A stretch of DNA of 11,255 nucleotides from Bacillota bacterium (GTDB taxonomy: Bacteria; Bacillota_C; Negativicutes; CTSoil-072): positions 1-11,255 of the forward strand of contig JAGFXW010000054.1 in assembly GCA_017861495.1 (NCBI GenBank), given 5' to 3'. The notes beneath the pieces were generated by a model. It saw only the letters and a program-made list of their open reading frames with translations. It was not told the DNA's origin and did not search any database. Of this stretch, positions 1 to 6,755 are shown in pieces (within the stretch, counting starts at the first letter, position 1; each line of letters begins with the position of its first letter). The position numbers and the translations under genes were made by a program.

Positions 1-588
1 GAAGCGGTGGCGAAAGTCGCAGCGGATTATGAAAACCTGGTGTATCTGATCCTTGGCAAGACGCACCCCTGTGTCAAAGAAAGCTCAGGGGAAAAATACC
101 GGCAGAGCTTGATGGATTTAGCGGAAGAGCTTGGGGTCAAGAACAATATCCGGTTTATTGATAAGTATCTGACCAAGGAAGAAGTGATTACCTATCTGCA
201 TTTATCCGATATGTACCTGACGCCGTATTTATCCAAAGAGCAAGCGGTCAGCGGAACATTGGCGTATGCTATGGGGTGTGGGCGAGTGATTATATCGACG
301 CCATACCGTTATGCCGAGGAAATGCTGGGTGGCGGTCGCGGACTGCTGGCCGATTTCAAAGATTCCGACTCGATGGCCGCATGTATTCGATCGGTATTGG
401 AGAACCCAACGCAAAAAGCAGAAATGGAGAGGAAGACTTTGGCAGTTGGGCAGACAATGTCGTGGGCTAATGTAGCCGCTCAATATACCGAATTAGCCTT
501 GCATACCATGCGGCCCTTCAGCTCGTCAAGCCAAAAATCTCATCCCCATCTCTCCAGCGCGAGTCGCAATGGATTGAGGATGATGTAA
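1..588 (+). CDS. Glycosyltransferase, GT4-type, C-terminal part (5' partial)
   Basis: The reading frame is open from base 1, so the gene begins upstream; 195 residues are visible. They look like the C-terminal Rossmann half of a GT-B retaining glycosyltransferase: a strand ending in LILGKTHP, a helix plus NNIRFIDKYL, a DMYLTPYL strand, then VSGTLAYAMGCGRVIISTPY, where GT4 enzymes bind the nucleotide-sugar donor, and AEEML. In classical GT4 proteins this segment carries the second Glu of the EX7E motif (LEAMA); here the aligned residue is Tyr (AYAMG), which I believe is normal for this subfamily. The adjacent GDP-mannose genes suggest a GDP-sugar donor, probably mannose (inference). The last ~25 residues are Ser-rich and low complexity. 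The stop TAA shares its last base with the next ATG, so the two genes are translationally coupled. The class is well supported; donor and acceptor are not shown by the sequence. Confidence 0.88.
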   Translation, partial: EAVAKVAADYENLVYLILGKTHPCVKESSGEKYRQSLMDLAEELGVKNNIRFIDKYLTKEEVITYLHLSDMYLTPYLSKEQAVSGTLAYAMGCGRVIISTPYRYAEEMLGGGRGLLADFKDSDSMAACIRSVLENPTQKAEMERKTLAVGQTMSWANVAAQYTELALHTMRPFSSSSQKSHPHLSSASRNGLRMM

Positions 589-1661
589 TGGCCGACGCCA
601 GTCGCGTTTTTGATGACGCGCATATTTTTCGGATGACCGATGATACCGGTATGTTTCAGCATACACGCTATAACGTTCCGGATTTGGACAAAGGGTATAC
701 AACGGACGATAACGCCCGGGCCTTAATTATGGCGGTGATGTTGTATGAAAAAACCCCAAAACCGCAATACCTCGCCTTAATCTACCGCTACTTGGCGTTC
801 ATCTTATATGCCCAGAATGAAACCGGAAATTTTCGGAATTTTATGACTTATGGCCGGAAATTTACAGAAACACAAGGCTCGGAAGAATGTTTCGGCCGTT
901 GCCTGTGGGCCTTAGAGTACGCATTGGTTTCGCCGGCGATGCCGGCGGGGGTAAAGGCGGCTTGTTCCGGTGCTATCGGTCGCGCGTTGCCACAGGTTCC
1001 TTCCCTTAAGTTCCTGCGGGGGCAGGCCTATGCTCTGATCGGCCTTGGCTTTAACGAAGGAACCGAGAACGATAGCCTTATTTGCCAGCTCGCCGAAGCC
1101 ATCGCAATTCGCTTTGAACAGTGCGCGGGGGAAAAGAACTGGCGCTGGTTTGAAGACAGTCTTACGTACGATAATGCACTGTTGCCGTGGGCGATGTTTG
1201 TGGCGTTTCAAAAGACAAAGCAGGAGCGGTTTCTCTCGATAGCACGCGAAAGTATGGCGTTTCTGGATCGAGCTGCCTTTCGGGACGGGTTTTTCCGCCC
1301 GGTGGGCTGCAACGGCTGGTGGATGCGGGGAAAAGAACCGGCAATATATGATCAGCAGCCGGTGGAAGCATCTATGTCCACATTAGCTCACTTGGCGGCT
1401 TTTGAAATTACCGGTGAACAAGCGATGCTGGAGTTAGCCCGCAACAGTTTTGCCTGGTATTCCGGTGCGAATTCGTTGGGAGAAAACCTGATCGATCCGG
1501 AGACCGGCGGTTGTTTCGACGGCATTACTGCTGACGGCGTGAACCGCAATCAAGGGGCGGAAAGTATCGTCGGTTATGGTATTGCCAAATTGGCGTTGGC
1601 AAAACACAGGCGGTTTCTTGTGGAGTATGGTCCTGGAGTTGCAGAGGAGATTATAAGATGA
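588..1661 (+). CDS. Conserved TTDDNARAL-type protein, putative alpha-toroid glycosidase-like partner of the glycosyltransferase
   Basis: 357 residues starting at the ATG that overlaps the upstream stop by one base (TAATG). There is no signal peptide or membrane segment, so it is probably cytoplasmic. Conserved-looking blocks are RYNVPDLDKGYTTDDNARAL (about residues 27-46), WRWFEDSLTYDNALLPWA (185-202), a WW-containing block near 244 and YDQQPVEAS near 257. The alternation of helices with aromatic- and acid-rich loops resembles the (alpha/alpha)6 toroid of six-hairpin glycosidases, but that fold is my inference. I recognise the TTDDNARAL block as accompanying GT4-type glycosyltransferases; no reaction can be assigned from sequence alone. 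Asp39/Asp40 and Glu189/Asp190/Asp195 are candidate functional acids. It ends in ATGA, overlapping the manC start by four bases, so it belongs to the mannose operon. Confidence 0.85.
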   Translation: MADASRVFDDAHIFRMTDDTGMFQHTRYNVPDLDKGYTTDDNARALIMAVMLYEKTPKPQYLALIYRYLAFILYAQNETGNFRNFMTYGRKFTETQGSEECFGRCLWALEYALVSPAMPAGVKAACSGAIGRALPQVPSLKFLRGQAYALIGLGFNEGTENDSLICQLAEAIAIRFEQCAGEKNWRWFEDSLTYDNALLPWAMFVAFQKTKQERFLSIARESMAFLDRAAFRDGFFRPVGCNGWWMRGKEPAIYDQQPVEASMSTLAHLAAFEITGEQAMLELARNSFAWYSGANSLGENLIDPETGGCFDGITADGVNRNQGAESIVGYGIAKLALAKHRRFLVEYGPGVAEEIIR

Positions 1662-3040
1662 AAATTGTTATTTTAGCCGGCGGCGGTGGAACCCGGCTGT
1701 ACCCTTTGTCGCGCAGTTCTTATCCGAAACAATTCTTGCAGATTGACGGCGAACAATCTTTGCTCGCGCAGACGATTACCCGTTTTTTAGCCATTGTGCC
1801 GGCCGCAGATATTCTCATTGTTACCAATGATGCTTACCAGCATCATGTTCAAGCGGAGCTTGCGAATTGCAAGGCGCAAGCTGCCCATATCTTGTTAGAG
1901 CCGGTCGGACGGAATACGGCGCCGGCCATTGCTTTGGCAGTGCGCTATTGCTTGGATGAGCTCGGGAGTGACAAAGCTGAAGTAATTTTTGTGTCGCCTT
2001 CCGACCATATTGTTCGTTCCCAACACGACTTCGTTGCCGATATAAAAAAAGCGGAACAGATGGCTGGGCAAGATAAAATTGTGACTTTCGGCATTAAGCC
2101 GGATAAGCCGGAAACCGGGTATGGGTATATCCAGGCCGGATTCGTTTGCGGCGACGGTTTTTTCGTAGAAGCGTTTCGGGAAAAACCAGATCAGGACACG
2201 GCAGAAAAGTATCTTGCGACGGGCGGTTATTACTGGAATTCCGGCATGTTTGCTTTTGCCATCGATTGTATGAGCGCAGAGTTCAAAAAACATCAACCGG
2301 ATATTTATCAAGTTATGTCGCTGCCATTTGCGGAAATGCAGGAAAACTTTCCGCAAATGCCCAATATTTCTATTGACTATGCCGTGGCGGAAAAATCGAA
2401 AAAAATGCTGATGATTCCGTTTCAAGCCTATTGGAATGATATCGGTTCCTGGGATGCTGTTTACGATGCGCTGGAAAAAGATGAGGGTGGGAACGCGATT
2501 AAAGGCGATTGCTTGCCGCTTCGCTGCACGAATACCTTGATGATGAGTCGCAGCCGTTTGCTTGCCGGCATTGGCCTCGAGGATTTATTAGTTGTTGAAA
2601 CCGATGATGTCATCGTTGTCGCCCGTAGAGGCGAGTCTCAGAACATGAAAGATCTGGTAACGGAATTAACGCAGCGAGGCCGTAAGGAAGCCACGGAAAA
2701 TACCACGGTATACCGGCCGTGGGGCAGCTATACGGTAATGGGTGAAGGAAAAGGCTATAAAATGAAAAAAATCAGGGTGACGTCCGGTCAGCAACTGAGT
2801 CTGCAGCTGCATTATCATCGCAGCGAGCATTGGGTGGTGATCGGTGGGACAGCGAGGGTCACGCTGGGTGAAACAGAAACAATGGTTCATCGGAATGAAA
2901 GCATTTATATCCCGCCTTCGACTAAACATCGTTTGGAAAATCCGGGGAAAATGCCTTTGGAAATTATTGAGATTCAAAATGGAGATTATCTGGAAGAAGA
3001 CGATATTGTCCGGTTTGAAGATTGTTATGGACGAGTTTGA
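1658..3040 (+). CDS. manC: Mannose-1-phosphate guanylyltransferase / mannose-6-phosphate isomerase (bifunctional, ManC/AlgA type)
   Basis: 460 residues, the usual length for the bifunctional type II enzyme. The N-terminal nucleotidyltransferase domain opens with [14 protein letters not shown] and PKQF (residues 6-26), the pyrophosphorylase signature that binds GTP and catalyses GTP + mannose-1-P to GDP-mannose; the usual Trp of RLWPLSR is Tyr here. SPSDHIV, FREKPD and [10 protein letters not shown] are further pyrophosphorylase motifs. The C-terminal cupin domain (about 350-455) has [18 protein letters not shown] (about 381-393), [13 protein letters not shown] and [18 protein letters not shown], the type II phosphomannose isomerase domain with metal-binding His and Glu that converts fructose-6-P to mannose-6-P. 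The start ATG overlaps the previous stop (ATGA) and has an AGAGGAGA ribosome site at about 1643-1650. ManB, directly downstream, supplies the middle step, so the pair completes the route to GDP-mannose. Confidence 0.96.
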   Translation: MKIVILAGGGGTRLYPLSRSSYPKQFLQIDGEQSLLAQTITRFLAIVPAADILIVTNDAYQHHVQAELANCKAQAAHILLEPVGRNTAPAIALAVRYCLDELGSDKAEVIFVSPSDHIVRSQHDFVADIKKAEQMAGQDKIVTFGIKPDKPETGYGYIQAGFVCGDGFFVEAFREKPDQDTAEKYLATGGYYWNSGMFAFAIDCMSAEFKKHQPDIYQVMSLPFAEMQENFPQMPNISIDYAVAEKSKKMLMIPFQAYWNDIGSWDAVYDALEKDEGGNAIKGDCLPLRCTNTLMMSRSRLLAGIGLEDLLVVETDDVIVVARRGESQNMKDLVTELTQRGRKEATENTTVYRPWGSYTVMGEGKGYKMKKIRVTSGQQLSLQLHYHRSEHWVVIGGTARVTLGETETMVHRNESIYIPPSTKHRLENPGKMPLEIIEIQNGDYLEEDDIVRFEDCYGRV

Positions 3041-3044
3041 GAAA

Positions 3045-3050
3045 AGAGGG
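3045..3050 (+). promoter_or_regulatory. Ribosome binding site deciding the manB start
   Basis: AGAGGG lies seven bases before the GTG at 3058. This favours that GTG over the in-frame ATG at 3022, which lies inside the end of manC, lacks a good Shine-Dalgarno, and would add 12 residues not expected in this family. Confidence 0.65.
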
Positions 3051-3057
3051 TTATGTA

Positions 3058-4428
3058 GTGGAATTGAAGCGGGATGCTTTTAAAGCGTATGATATCCGCG
3101 GGCGAGTGCCTGAGGAATTGAATGAGGAAATGGCCTACCGTATTGGAAGAGTGTTTTGTGAAATTCTGTCAGCGAAAAAGGTGGCTGTTGGGCGGGATAT
3201 TCGTCTATCCAGCCGGCCCTTGACAGAAGCGCTTATCCGCGGATTGACGGATGCGGGCTGTGACGTGGTGGACATTGGACTGTGTGGTACGGAACAAATT
3301 TATTTTGCGACGTCTCATCTTGTTTTGGATGGCGGCATTATGGTAACTGCCAGCCATAATCCCCAAGATTATAACGGAATGAAACTGGTGCGCAAAGGAT
3401 CCCGGCCGATTAGCGGGGATACAGGGTTGCGAGATCTGGAAGAGAAGGTCATCAGCGGTAAATTTGCCCAAGGTGTTGTTCCAGTCGAACAACGCGGTAA
3501 AATCACGCAGGTCGATAGCATGCCGGATTATGTGGACCATCTTTTGACGTACATTGACGCAGACGTTCTAAAACCGTTGCGTATCGTGGTGAACGCCGGC
3601 AATGGTTGTGCCGGGCCGGTCATTGATGCGTTGGAGAAAGTATTGCCATTCGAATTTATAAAACTAAATCATAACCCGGATGGTACCTTTCCGCAGGGAA
3701 TTCCCAATCCAATTTTACGCGAAAACCAGGAAGTGACGGCTGCGGCAGTGCGAACTCACCAAGCGGACTTAGGGATTGCCTGGGATGGTGATTTTGATCG
3801 GTGTTTTTTCTTTGACGAAAAAGGGAATTTTATCGAAGGGTATTATATTGTCGGTTTTCTGGCGCAGGCGTTTTTACGGCGGCAGGCCGGCGCAAAAATC
3901 ATTCATGACCCACGACTCACCTGGAATACGATTGAGTTGGTCAGGGATTTGGCCGGCGAGCCGGTACAGAGTAAGACGGGGCATGCTTTTATCAAGGAAA
4001 GAATGCGGCTGGAAGATGCTGTTTATGGCGGCGAAATGTCGGCGCATCACTACTTCAAAGATTTTGCCTATTGCGATAGCGGCATGATTCCCTGGTTGCT
4101 CGTGGCGGAAAGTATGTGTTTAACAGAGCAGCCGCTTTCAAAGTTAGTTGCGACAAGAATAACCCGGTATCCTGTCAGCGGTGAAATAAACCGGAAGGTG
4201 AATAATCCGGCGAAAATTTTAACGAAGATCGAAGAATTTTATGTTCCCAATAGCGTAGCGATAGATCGCACCGATGGTCTAAGCATCGAATATCCAGACT
4301 GGCGGTTTAATGTTCGTATGTCGAATACGGAACCGCTGTTGCGATTGAATGTGGAAAGCAGAAGAAATGCGAAGTTGATGCAGGAAAAAACAGAGGAACT
4401 TTTGCATTTTATCGACGATTGTCAATAA
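3058..4428 (+). CDS. manB: Phosphomannomutase / phosphoglucomutase (alpha-D-phosphohexomutase)
   Basis: 456 residues from a GTG start. It interconverts mannose-6-P and mannose-1-P (often also the glucose phosphates) in the cytoplasm, between the two ManC reactions. All four phosphohexomutase motifs are present: the N-terminal FKAYDIRG, the phosphoserine loop TASHNP (97-102, Ser99 the phosphate carrier), the Mg-binding loop DGDFDR (243-248), the sugar-specificity loop GEMSAHHYF (from 325, with the Glu and Ser typical of dual mannose/glucose mutases) and the phosphate-binding loop [12 protein letters not shown] (from 420). It starts 17 bases after the manC stop and is surely co-transcribed with it. 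Length and motifs match the AlgC/ManB group. Phosphoglucosamine mutase is unlikely because of the GEMSAHHYF loop. The stop codon lies inside a strong hairpin. Confidence 0.95.
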   Translation: MELKRDAFKAYDIRGRVPEELNEEMAYRIGRVFCEILSAKKVAVGRDIRLSSRPLTEALIRGLTDAGCDVVDIGLCGTEQIYFATSHLVLDGGIMVTASHNPQDYNGMKLVRKGSRPISGDTGLRDLEEKVISGKFAQGVVPVEQRGKITQVDSMPDYVDHLLTYIDADVLKPLRIVVNAGNGCAGPVIDALEKVLPFEFIKLNHNPDGTFPQGIPNPILRENQEVTAAAVRTHQADLGIAWDGDFDRCFFFDEKGNFIEGYYIVGFLAQAFLRRQAGAKIIHDPRLTWNTIELVRDLAGEPVQSKTGHAFIKERMRLEDAVYGGEMSAHHYFKDFAYCDSGMIPWLLVAESMCLTEQPLSKLVATRITRYPVSGEINRKVNNPAKILTKIEEFYVPNSVAIDRTDGLSIEYPDWRFNVRMSNTEPLLRLNVESRRNAKLMQEKTEELLHFIDDCQ

Positions 4429-4451
4429 TTCGCGGCGAATCGTTGACAGTC
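4417..4451 (+). other. Long imperfect hairpin across the manB stop codon
   Basis: Arms 4417-4432 and 4436-4451 pair over 16 positions around a CGG loop, with 13 Watson-Crick pairs, two G-U pairs and one A-C mismatch. No T-run follows, so it is not a standard intrinsic terminator. It may be a 3' mRNA-stabilising structure, a weak or Rho-assisted end for the mannose operon, or a palindromic binding site. The TAA stop of manB (4426-4428) lies in the left arm. Confidence 0.6.
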
Positions 4452-4543
4452 ATGGCAGCTGCACCATAATTGAACCCTTCACACCATAGTGGACCATTTT
4501 TCCGCCGATAATTATCTAAAAATTCATAATTGTTTATAAAAAA

Positions 4544-4572
4544 TTGAATGGACATGATTTTTCTGGTAAAAT
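4544..4572 (+). promoter_or_regulatory. Sigma70/SigA-type promoter for the riboswitch transcript
   Basis: A -35 TTGAAT (4544-4549) is followed by exactly 17 bases and a -10 TAAAAT (4567-4572), with a TGG extended -10 just before it. Transcription would begin near 4579, about 20 bases before the aptamer. The A/T-rich stretch 4510-4545 upstream resembles an UP-like element. This makes the downstream gene independent of the mannose operon. Confidence 0.8.
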
Positions 4573-4600
4573 GTAAATGCAAGCAAAAGTGGTTTTGTTG

Positions 4601-4678
4601 ATGGGTATCCATTAGCAAACTCGCCGAAAGGCGAGGACGCAAAGCCGTGGGTCTAAAAGCCGCGGAAACTGGGCTCAT
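4601..4678 (+). promoter_or_regulatory. GEMM-I cyclic dinucleotide riboswitch aptamer, A20 variant
   Basis: The core matches the cyclic di-GMP-I (GEMM) family: GCAAAC (4615-4620), a 6-bp stem 4620-4625/4630-4635 closed by a GAAA tetraloop, then GGACGCAAAGCC (4635-4646), a second stem 4645-4650/4660-4665 with a GTCTAAAAG loop as tetraloop receptor, and a closing P1. P1 is 4601-4606 with 4673-4678 plus 4609-4611 with 4670-4672, with an AT bulge. C4669 fits the Vc2 C92 position. The base just before GCAAAC, equivalent to Vc2 G20, is A (4614). G20 recognises a guanine of c-di-GMP; A20 is the hallmark of the GEMM-Ib group, which includes cyclic AMP-GMP sensors, though A20 alone does not prove this specificity. 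The class call is firm, the ligand open. It sits between a promoter and a terminator ahead of the AsmA-like gene. Confidence 0.9.
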
Positions 4679-4679
4679 G

Positions 4680-4732
4680 ACTGCCAGGCCGCACCGGATT
4701 TATTCGGTTCGTTCTGGCAGTTATTTGTTTTT
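4680..4732 (+). terminator. Intrinsic terminator, expression platform of the riboswitch
   Basis: ACTGCCAG (4680-4687) pairs perfectly with CTGGCAGT (4714-4721), with a small inner hairpin ACCG/CGGT (4693-4696/4705-4708), followed by TTATTTGTTTTT. The stem can extend to 4677-4679/4722-4724 by two A-T pairs and one G-U pair, which would take two bases (4677-4678) from aptamer P1. CTGG at 4669-4672 could alternatively pair with CCAG at 4684-4687 as a weak anti-terminator. Whether ligand turns the gene on or off cannot be decided by eye. Confidence 0.88.
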
Positions 4733-4779
4733 AATAGGGGTGAAAAATGCATATTCACACAAATTGCGTAGGTAAGTAT

Positions 4780-4788
4780 GGGGGTGGA
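4780..4788 (+). promoter_or_regulatory. Ribosome binding site for the AsmA-like gene
   Basis: GGGGGTGGA lies 3 bases before the ATG at 4792. A competing site, AGGGGTGA (4736-4743), lies before the in-frame ATG at 4747. Both resemble the anti-Shine-Dalgarno complement, so the start is not settled by this alone. Confidence 0.55.
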
Positions 4789-4791
4789 TAT

Positions 4792-6642
4792 ATGAGAGCG
4801 TGGTTCATTCAGCATCGGAAATTATTGATCATTCTGATCGTATTAATCGGACTATTTAGTGTTTCTTGGTTTCTGTTTGCGGCGCGGGTAGGGCAGGCGC
4901 TGCAGGATTACTTAGTGGAACGCTACAGCCAGGAAGTAAATGGCCGAGTTCAGGTAGGCGCTGTGGATTTATCCCTTTTTGGCTGGGTCAGCATTAAAGA
5001 TGTATCACTCTATTCCAAACAAGGGAATTTGTTGGCGCAGGTTCCGGTTGTAAAGCTGCAGTACAGTTGGTCTGATTTAGCAAAGGCTAACTTTGGCATA
5101 TCGCGTATTGGAACCATAACAGCGGAGGGTGCGGAAATTTGGTTGCAGGAAGAAAAAAGTCATTGGAACTGGGAAAATTTTATAAAAGAAGATCAAACCA
5201 AAGAAAATAAATTTCAAGGAAAATTGCAAATCGTAGCGGCTAAGATATACGGCAAAGCATATTTGTTATCAAAAACGATAGACGAAGCGAATGGGGTAAT
5301 CGATTTCCATGCTTACCCGGATCTTGCCATCAGCTTGAAAGGGAAAATTGGTCAAGCCAGCCTGACTATTGATGGAGATTGGAATAATGGTCAATTTGCT
5401 ACGATTGCCATTAAGGGTAAAGACCTCGATATGCTAGAGTTCCGTGATGCTATACCGGCCACGCAGGGGATCAGTCTGGAAGGCGGAAAAGTAACAACGC
5501 TGACGATGCTAACAGAACGGGATGTCAAAGGCGTTTTAAAGTGGCGGACGGAAGGCGAATTCTCCGGTGCAAAACTGACCGGTAAGCTGACTGTCACTGA
5601 CTGTCAGGGGCAGTTTAACGCTAATCAGGACGGGATTAAACTGCAGAAAATGAGTTTCGTCATTTCCAACCAGCAAACAGAAGGGCCAGAGAGTCAATCC
5701 TGGCCGCAGGGCCAAGCGAGGATTGAGGCCAGTCTTTCCATAGAGAGAAATGATTCCGGCGTTGTGAAGTGGCAGACGGAAGGGGATTTTTCGGATCTAA
5801 AACTGGCCGGCAAGAGAACTGTCACTGACGGACAAGGGCACTTCAGCGGCAATCAAGACGAGATTCGGCTCCAAAACATGAATTTCGTTATTTCCGGCCA
5901 GCAGACGGCAGGGCAAGGGACCCTCTCCTGGCCGCAAGGCGTGGCAAGCATTGATGCAGCCCTTTCCATTCCGGATGTTGATCCGGGAGCTTTTCTGTCC
6001 GGGCTGACGGTGCAACGGCCGGTAGCCTGCCAGTTAAGAATTGTCGGACCGTTGTCTGACCCGAATATTTCTGGCAGTTTCAGTATTCCACAAGCCACTT
6101 TTAGCAATATGCCGGTGAACAGGGTCGTCGGAAATTTCCGCTATATTGACACTCGTCTGCTGCTGCAGGGGGTTTCCGGCTCCGTTTACCAAGGAAATGT
6201 AGGGGCTGAAGGTGAGGTTCAGACAAATAATGAAAGTTACGAACTGGATGCATCCGGGCAGGGCTTGGATAGCTCCCGGTTAACGGACAAGGATGTGCAA
6301 GGACCGCTGGACTTCAATGGTCACGTAAGCGGGAAGGGAGAAATGGCTGTGACGCAGGGAACATTTTTCATTCGTGACGGCAAAGCTTATGGGATCCCGT
6401 TTCTGACGATGACCGGCCATTTCATTAGACGGGGCACAGAAACGGAACTCTCCGGCATTGCTATGGAGACGGTTGCTGGAACCATTTATCCGGAACAGTT
6501 GTCAAAGGAGGTCTTAGATCGGATCAATCCGTTGAAACAACCGGCACTTAATGAAGAAAATATCAAAAAAGAGGCCGAAAAGCGGGGAGAAGAAAGTATC
6601 AAGAAAGAGGCCGGCAAGCTTTTGCCAGGTATATTCCGTTAA
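4792..6642 (+). CDS. AsmA-like membrane-anchored envelope protein under riboswitch control
   Basis: 616 residues. I chose the ATG at 4792 because it gives a short basic N-terminus (MRAWFIQHRKLL) directly followed by one transmembrane helix (about residues 9-29), as in AsmA-family proteins; the ATG at 4747 would add 15 residues with no family character but also has a ribosome site. The rest is predicted to be periplasmic, beta-rich and without cysteine pairs. Early segments VEVERYSQEVNGRVQVG-like and WSDLAKANFGISRIGTITAEGAEIWL resemble the N-terminal region of AsmA/DUF748 proteins; GNFRYIDTRLLLQGVSGSVYQG and GTFFIRDGKAYGIPFLTMTG resemble their C-terminal repeats. The C-terminus is Lys/Glu-rich. 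AsmA-like proteins are linked to lipid transport and outer-membrane assembly, so the role here is probably envelope maintenance (inference). An internal 76-residue duplication is unusual. It forms a single-gene unit between two terminators and answers to a cyclic dinucleotide. Confidence 0.82.
   Translation: MRAWFIQHRKLLIILIVLIGLFSVSWFLFAARVGQALQDYLVERYSQEVNGRVQVGAVDLSLFGWVSIKDVSLYSKQGNLLAQVPVVKLQYSWSDLAKANFGISRIGTITAEGAEIWLQEEKSHWNWENFIKEDQTKENKFQGKLQIVAAKIYGKAYLLSKTIDEANGVIDFHAYPDLAISLKGKIGQASLTIDGDWNNGQFATIAIKGKDLDMLEFRDAIPATQGISLEGGKVTTLTMLTERDVKGVLKWRTEGEFSGAKLTGKLTVTDCQGQFNANQDGIKLQKMSFVISNQQTEGPESQSWPQGQARIEASLSIERNDSGVVKWQTEGDFSDLKLAGKRTVTDGQGHFSGNQDEIRLQNMNFVISGQQTAGQGTLSWPQGVASIDAALSIPDVDPGAFLSGLTVQRPVACQLRIVGPLSDPNISGSFSIPQATFSNMPVNRVVGNFRYIDTRLLLQGVSGSVYQGNVGAEGEVQTNNESYELDASGQGLDSSRLTDKDVQGPLDFNGHVSGKGEMAVTQGTFFIRDGKAYGIPFLTMTGHFIRRGTETELSGIAMETVAGTIYPEQLSKEVLDRINPLKQPALNEENIKKEAEKRGEESIKKEAGKLLPGIFR
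5533..5988 (+). repeat. Tandem 228-bp (76-residue) duplication inside the AsmA-like gene
   Basis: Copies at 5533-5760 and 5761-5988 are adjacent and in frame. Both start V(L/V)KW(R/Q)TEG and share TVTD, FVIS, QQT and SWPQG. By hand count about 47 of 76 residues agree, and DNA stretches such as ACTGTCACTGAC and TGGCCGCA are kept in both, so the duplication is fairly recent. The protein length differs by one module from a copy-less relative (inference). Confidence 0.88.
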
Positions 6643-6674
6643 ATAGAACAGGAACCAGAGGCACGGATAAATTT

Positions 6675-6696
6675 GCAGGACAGTTCTTGCTTTTTT
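6675..6696 (+). terminator. Short intrinsic terminator after the AsmA-like gene
   Basis: GCAGGA (6675-6680) pairs with TCTTGC (6685-6690) over a CAGT loop, with one G-U pair, followed directly by six T. The stem is only 6 bp, so efficiency may be moderate. It separates the riboswitch unit from mgtA. Confidence 0.6.
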
Positions 6697-6755
6697 CAAA
6701 ACACTCTATGGAAAATTGAGTGCAATCAGTTTCTTGCGCGACAGGAAGGTGGAAA

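Noticed and set aside
4409..4678. Reverse-strand 89-codon frame between manB and the AsmA-like gene
   Set aside because: It crosses the manB end, the promoter and the riboswitch, has no family character, and the forward-strand RNA structure explains the sequence.
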